DNA from: a virus
Length of the DNA stretch: 32,887 nucleotides
Direction: 5' to 3' (one strand)
Virus record (IMG/VR): IMGVR_UViG_3300029954_001014
Location: 1 to 32,887 of that record
The translations under genes were made by a program, and so were the position numbers. Below are positions 31,144 through 32,887 of this stretch, piece by piece (positions within the stretch are counted from its first letter, which is position 1; each line of letters begins with the position of its first letter). The notes below the pieces were generated by a model. That model was given only the letters and a program-made list of their open reading frames with translations. It searched no databases and was not told where the DNA came from.

Positions 31144-32887
31144 GCGGGTCCAGCTGCCGCAACGCAAGCTGCACGAAGCCTTCTTGCAGTCCCCGCGCTT
31201 TGCGCCCGAACTCGCCCACATTCCGATCAAGTGGCGTCGGCGCGTCGTCAACGCTGCGCTCGACAAGATGGCTTGGTCGCACTGGTGGAAGATTTACGAA
31301 TCCATCGCCGTCGATTACGTGCGCGACTTCGCTAAACAGTATGTGCCGGCTGGTGTCGATCTGTCGCAAGACGATAGCGATATCATCGCCACCGCAGAAA
31401 AGGCCGCCGCCAACGTCGTCAAGATGCTGTGGAGCGCGACCTCGGAACAGCACGCGCTCGACATCATCGATATCGAGTGTGCCGACTACGGCATCACTGC
31501 GCCGGACATTGAAGACGATGCCAGCGCCATCATTGCCCGCGTCATCGATCCGCGCTGGTGGCGTCGCCAATTGCGCAAGCGCGTCAAACGCGCCTTCGAA
31601 GCCGGCAATATCAAACTCGGCTATGTCCACTATCGTGCCGAGCCCTATGCCAGCAATGACGCGGTCCTGTCGCGCATCGCACAGAACAAGCGCAACGCAG
31701 CCGCGCTAGAAGCCAGCATCGTCAAAAACGAATTCGGCCAGCAATTCAGCATTGCCGAGCTCGCAGAAAAAACAACAGCCAATAAAGCCATTCGTCGCGG
31801 CGAACTGATGGTTCGTATTAATGGCTTTGAAAAAATTGCCCGCGAGGATAACGACCAAGGCTTGTTTGTCACCTGGACTTGCCCGTCACGCTTCCACTCG
31901 ACCCGCCATGGTGGCGCGCCCAATAAGAACTATGACGGTTCGACGCCTCGTGAAGCCAATCAATACCTCGGCAAAATGACGGCGCTATGCCGTTCGGCGC
32001 TGGCGCGGCGTGGCATTGGGTTATATGGCTTTCGGATCGCTGAGCCGCACCATGATGGTTGCCCGCACTGGCACATGCTGCTGTTCGTACGCGCCACGGC
32101 CAACTACAAAACGCCACACATACGCGACGTAGCCAGCCGCGCCGTGCGCATCATGAAGCGCTACGCCTGGCGCGTAGATCGCGGCGAGCCTGGCGCCTTC
32201 CAGCGCCGCCTCGACATCAAACCAATCGACTGGAATAAAGGCAGTGCTGCTGCCTACATTGCCAAGTATGTTTCCAAGAACATCGATGGTGTTGCCGATC
32301 ACAAGACCAAAGAAGGCCACCTTGTGGTGCCCGAGCATGTCGGTGAGGTCGAGCTGGTGCCGTCGGCCCGTGTCGAAGCCTGGGCCGCTGCCTGGGGCAT
32401 TCGTCAATTCCAGCAATGGGGCGGCGCGCCAGTGACGATCTGGCGCGAACTGCGCCGCATCAAGCAAGACATGATCGCCGAAGCGCCGCCAGCGATGGCA
32501 GCGGCCTGGAATGCCGTGCAAAAAATCGAAGGTGAAAAGCGCGCCTGCTGGGCCAGTTATCTGCGTGTCCAGGGTGGTGCATTGGTTAATCGCAAAGACC
32601 TAGTCATCACGCTGGCCAAGGATGAGAAGAGCGTCATCGGCCGCTATGGCGAAACGCAGAAAATCACGCCCTATGGCGTGCGCTGCGCCGAGTTGGTCGG
32701 GGTGGTCTTTAAATCAGTGCGGCATACATGGACGCCTGTGCAAACCGGCAACGTTCGCGCATCGGCTGGTGTGGCCGTTGCCTTTCCTTGGACTCGTGTA
32801 AATAACTGTACGCACCGCGTCGGCGAAGTCGAGCCGATGCCCTACCCTTCCGCGCCGGAATCAATGCCGGCGCAGCTTCCCAGTGAA
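31133..32887 (+). CDS. A: Replication initiator, HUH endonuclease (P2 gpA family), 3' truncated by window
   Basis: The 585 codons run open to the window end. Text such as WWRRQLRKRVKRAFEAGNIKLGYVHYRAEPYASNDAVLSRIAQNKRN is typical of phage GPA replication proteins. The HUH motif is PHWHMLLF (H312, H314), and the twin catalytic tyrosines are Y375 and Y379 in AAYIAKYVSKNIDG, matching the YxxxY of P2 A. It nicks the phage origin, in P2 within A itself, and starts rolling-circle replication. P2 A is 761 aa, so roughly 175 residues are probably missing. Confidence 0.94.
   Translation, partial: MRSKRVQLPQRKLHEAFLQSPRFAPELAHIPIKWRRRVVNAALDKMAWSHWWKIYESIAVDYVRDFAKQYVPAGVDLSQDDSDIIATAEKAAANVVKMLWSATSEQHALDIIDIECADYGITAPDIEDDASAIIARVIDPRWWRRQLRKRVKRAFEAGNIKLGYVHYRAEPYASNDAVLSRIAQNKRNAAALEASIVKNEFGQQFSIAELAEKTTANKAIRRGELMVRINGFEKIAREDNDQGLFVTWTCPSRFHSTRHGGAPNKNYDGSTPREANQYLGKMTALCRSALARRGIGLYGFRIAEPHHDGCPHWHMLLFVRATANYKTPHIRDVASRAVRIMKRYAWRVDRGEPGAFQRRLDIKPIDWNKGSAAAYIAKYVSKNIDGVADHKTKEGHLVVPEHVGEVELVPSARVEAWAAAWGIRQFQQWGGAPVTIWRELRRIKQDMIAEAPPAMAAAWNAVQKIEGEKRACWASYLRVQGGALVNRKDLVITLAKDEKSVIGRYGETQKITPYGVRCAELVGVVFKSVRHTWTPVQTGNVRASAGVAVAFPWTRVNNCTHRVGEVEPMPYPSAPESMPAQLPSE

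Noticed and set aside
1-32887. CRISPR array, insertion sequence, transposase or restriction-modification genes
   Set aside because: No regularly spaced repeats, no transposase motifs and no methyltransferase motifs were seen on either strand.

Overview
The window is most of a P2-like (Peduoviridae-type) prophage in what looks like a GC-rich betaproteobacterium. Protein style and codon use fit Burkholderiales/Oxalobacteraceae, but no host marker gene is present to settle it. Nearly every P2 late gene can be assigned, in P2 order. The right edge cuts the replication gene A, and no integrase or att core is visible, so int and the right end presumably lie beyond the window.

Layout. (1) 1-2270: left flank or phage left end. 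It holds a ComEC-type metallo-beta-lactamase-fold protein, a roughly 470-base non-coding stretch with GC-rich hairpins, and a HigB/HigA-like toxin-antitoxin pair driven by a promoter that overlaps a perfect 20-bp palindrome. It ends in a terminator shared with the convergent phage genes. (2) 2270-5310, minus strand: terminase large subunit P, portal Q and a small zinc-finger gene. (3) 5452-11297, plus strand: scaffold/protease O, capsid N, small terminase M, head completion L, tail X, the lysis cassette (holin, GH108 endolysin, Rz with embedded Rz1), and tail completion R and S. (4) 11298-15303: an AT-richer cargo block of five genes between S and V. All encode membrane or exported proteins, and the first two each carry their own terminator. 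(5) 15433-26067, plus strand: baseplate V W J I, tail fibre H, sheath FI, tube FII, E with its -1 frameshift extension, tape measure T, U and D. (6) 26095-28120: a second AT-rich cargo block with a winged-helix-like small protein, a divergent 79-aa protein, a HEPN-like protein carrying an RNxxxH motif, and a secreted Cys-rich protein. (7) 28280-32887: the lysis-lysogeny switch (repressor minus, RHH regulator plus, promoter with an operator in its spacer), the late activator Ogr, two minus-strand accessory genes, short early ORFs and the HUH initiator A.

How it works together. The repressor and the RHH protein form the switch. A starts rolling-circle replication, Ogr turns on the late operons, O/N/M/P/Q/L build and fill the head, V-D build the contractile tail, and holin/endolysin/Rz/Rz1 lyse the cell. 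The two AT-rich blocks and the TA pair are the accessory part. The most interesting candidates for undescribed functions are the HEPN-like locus at 26.1-27.6 kb and the envelope-directed cargo at 11.5-15.3 kb.
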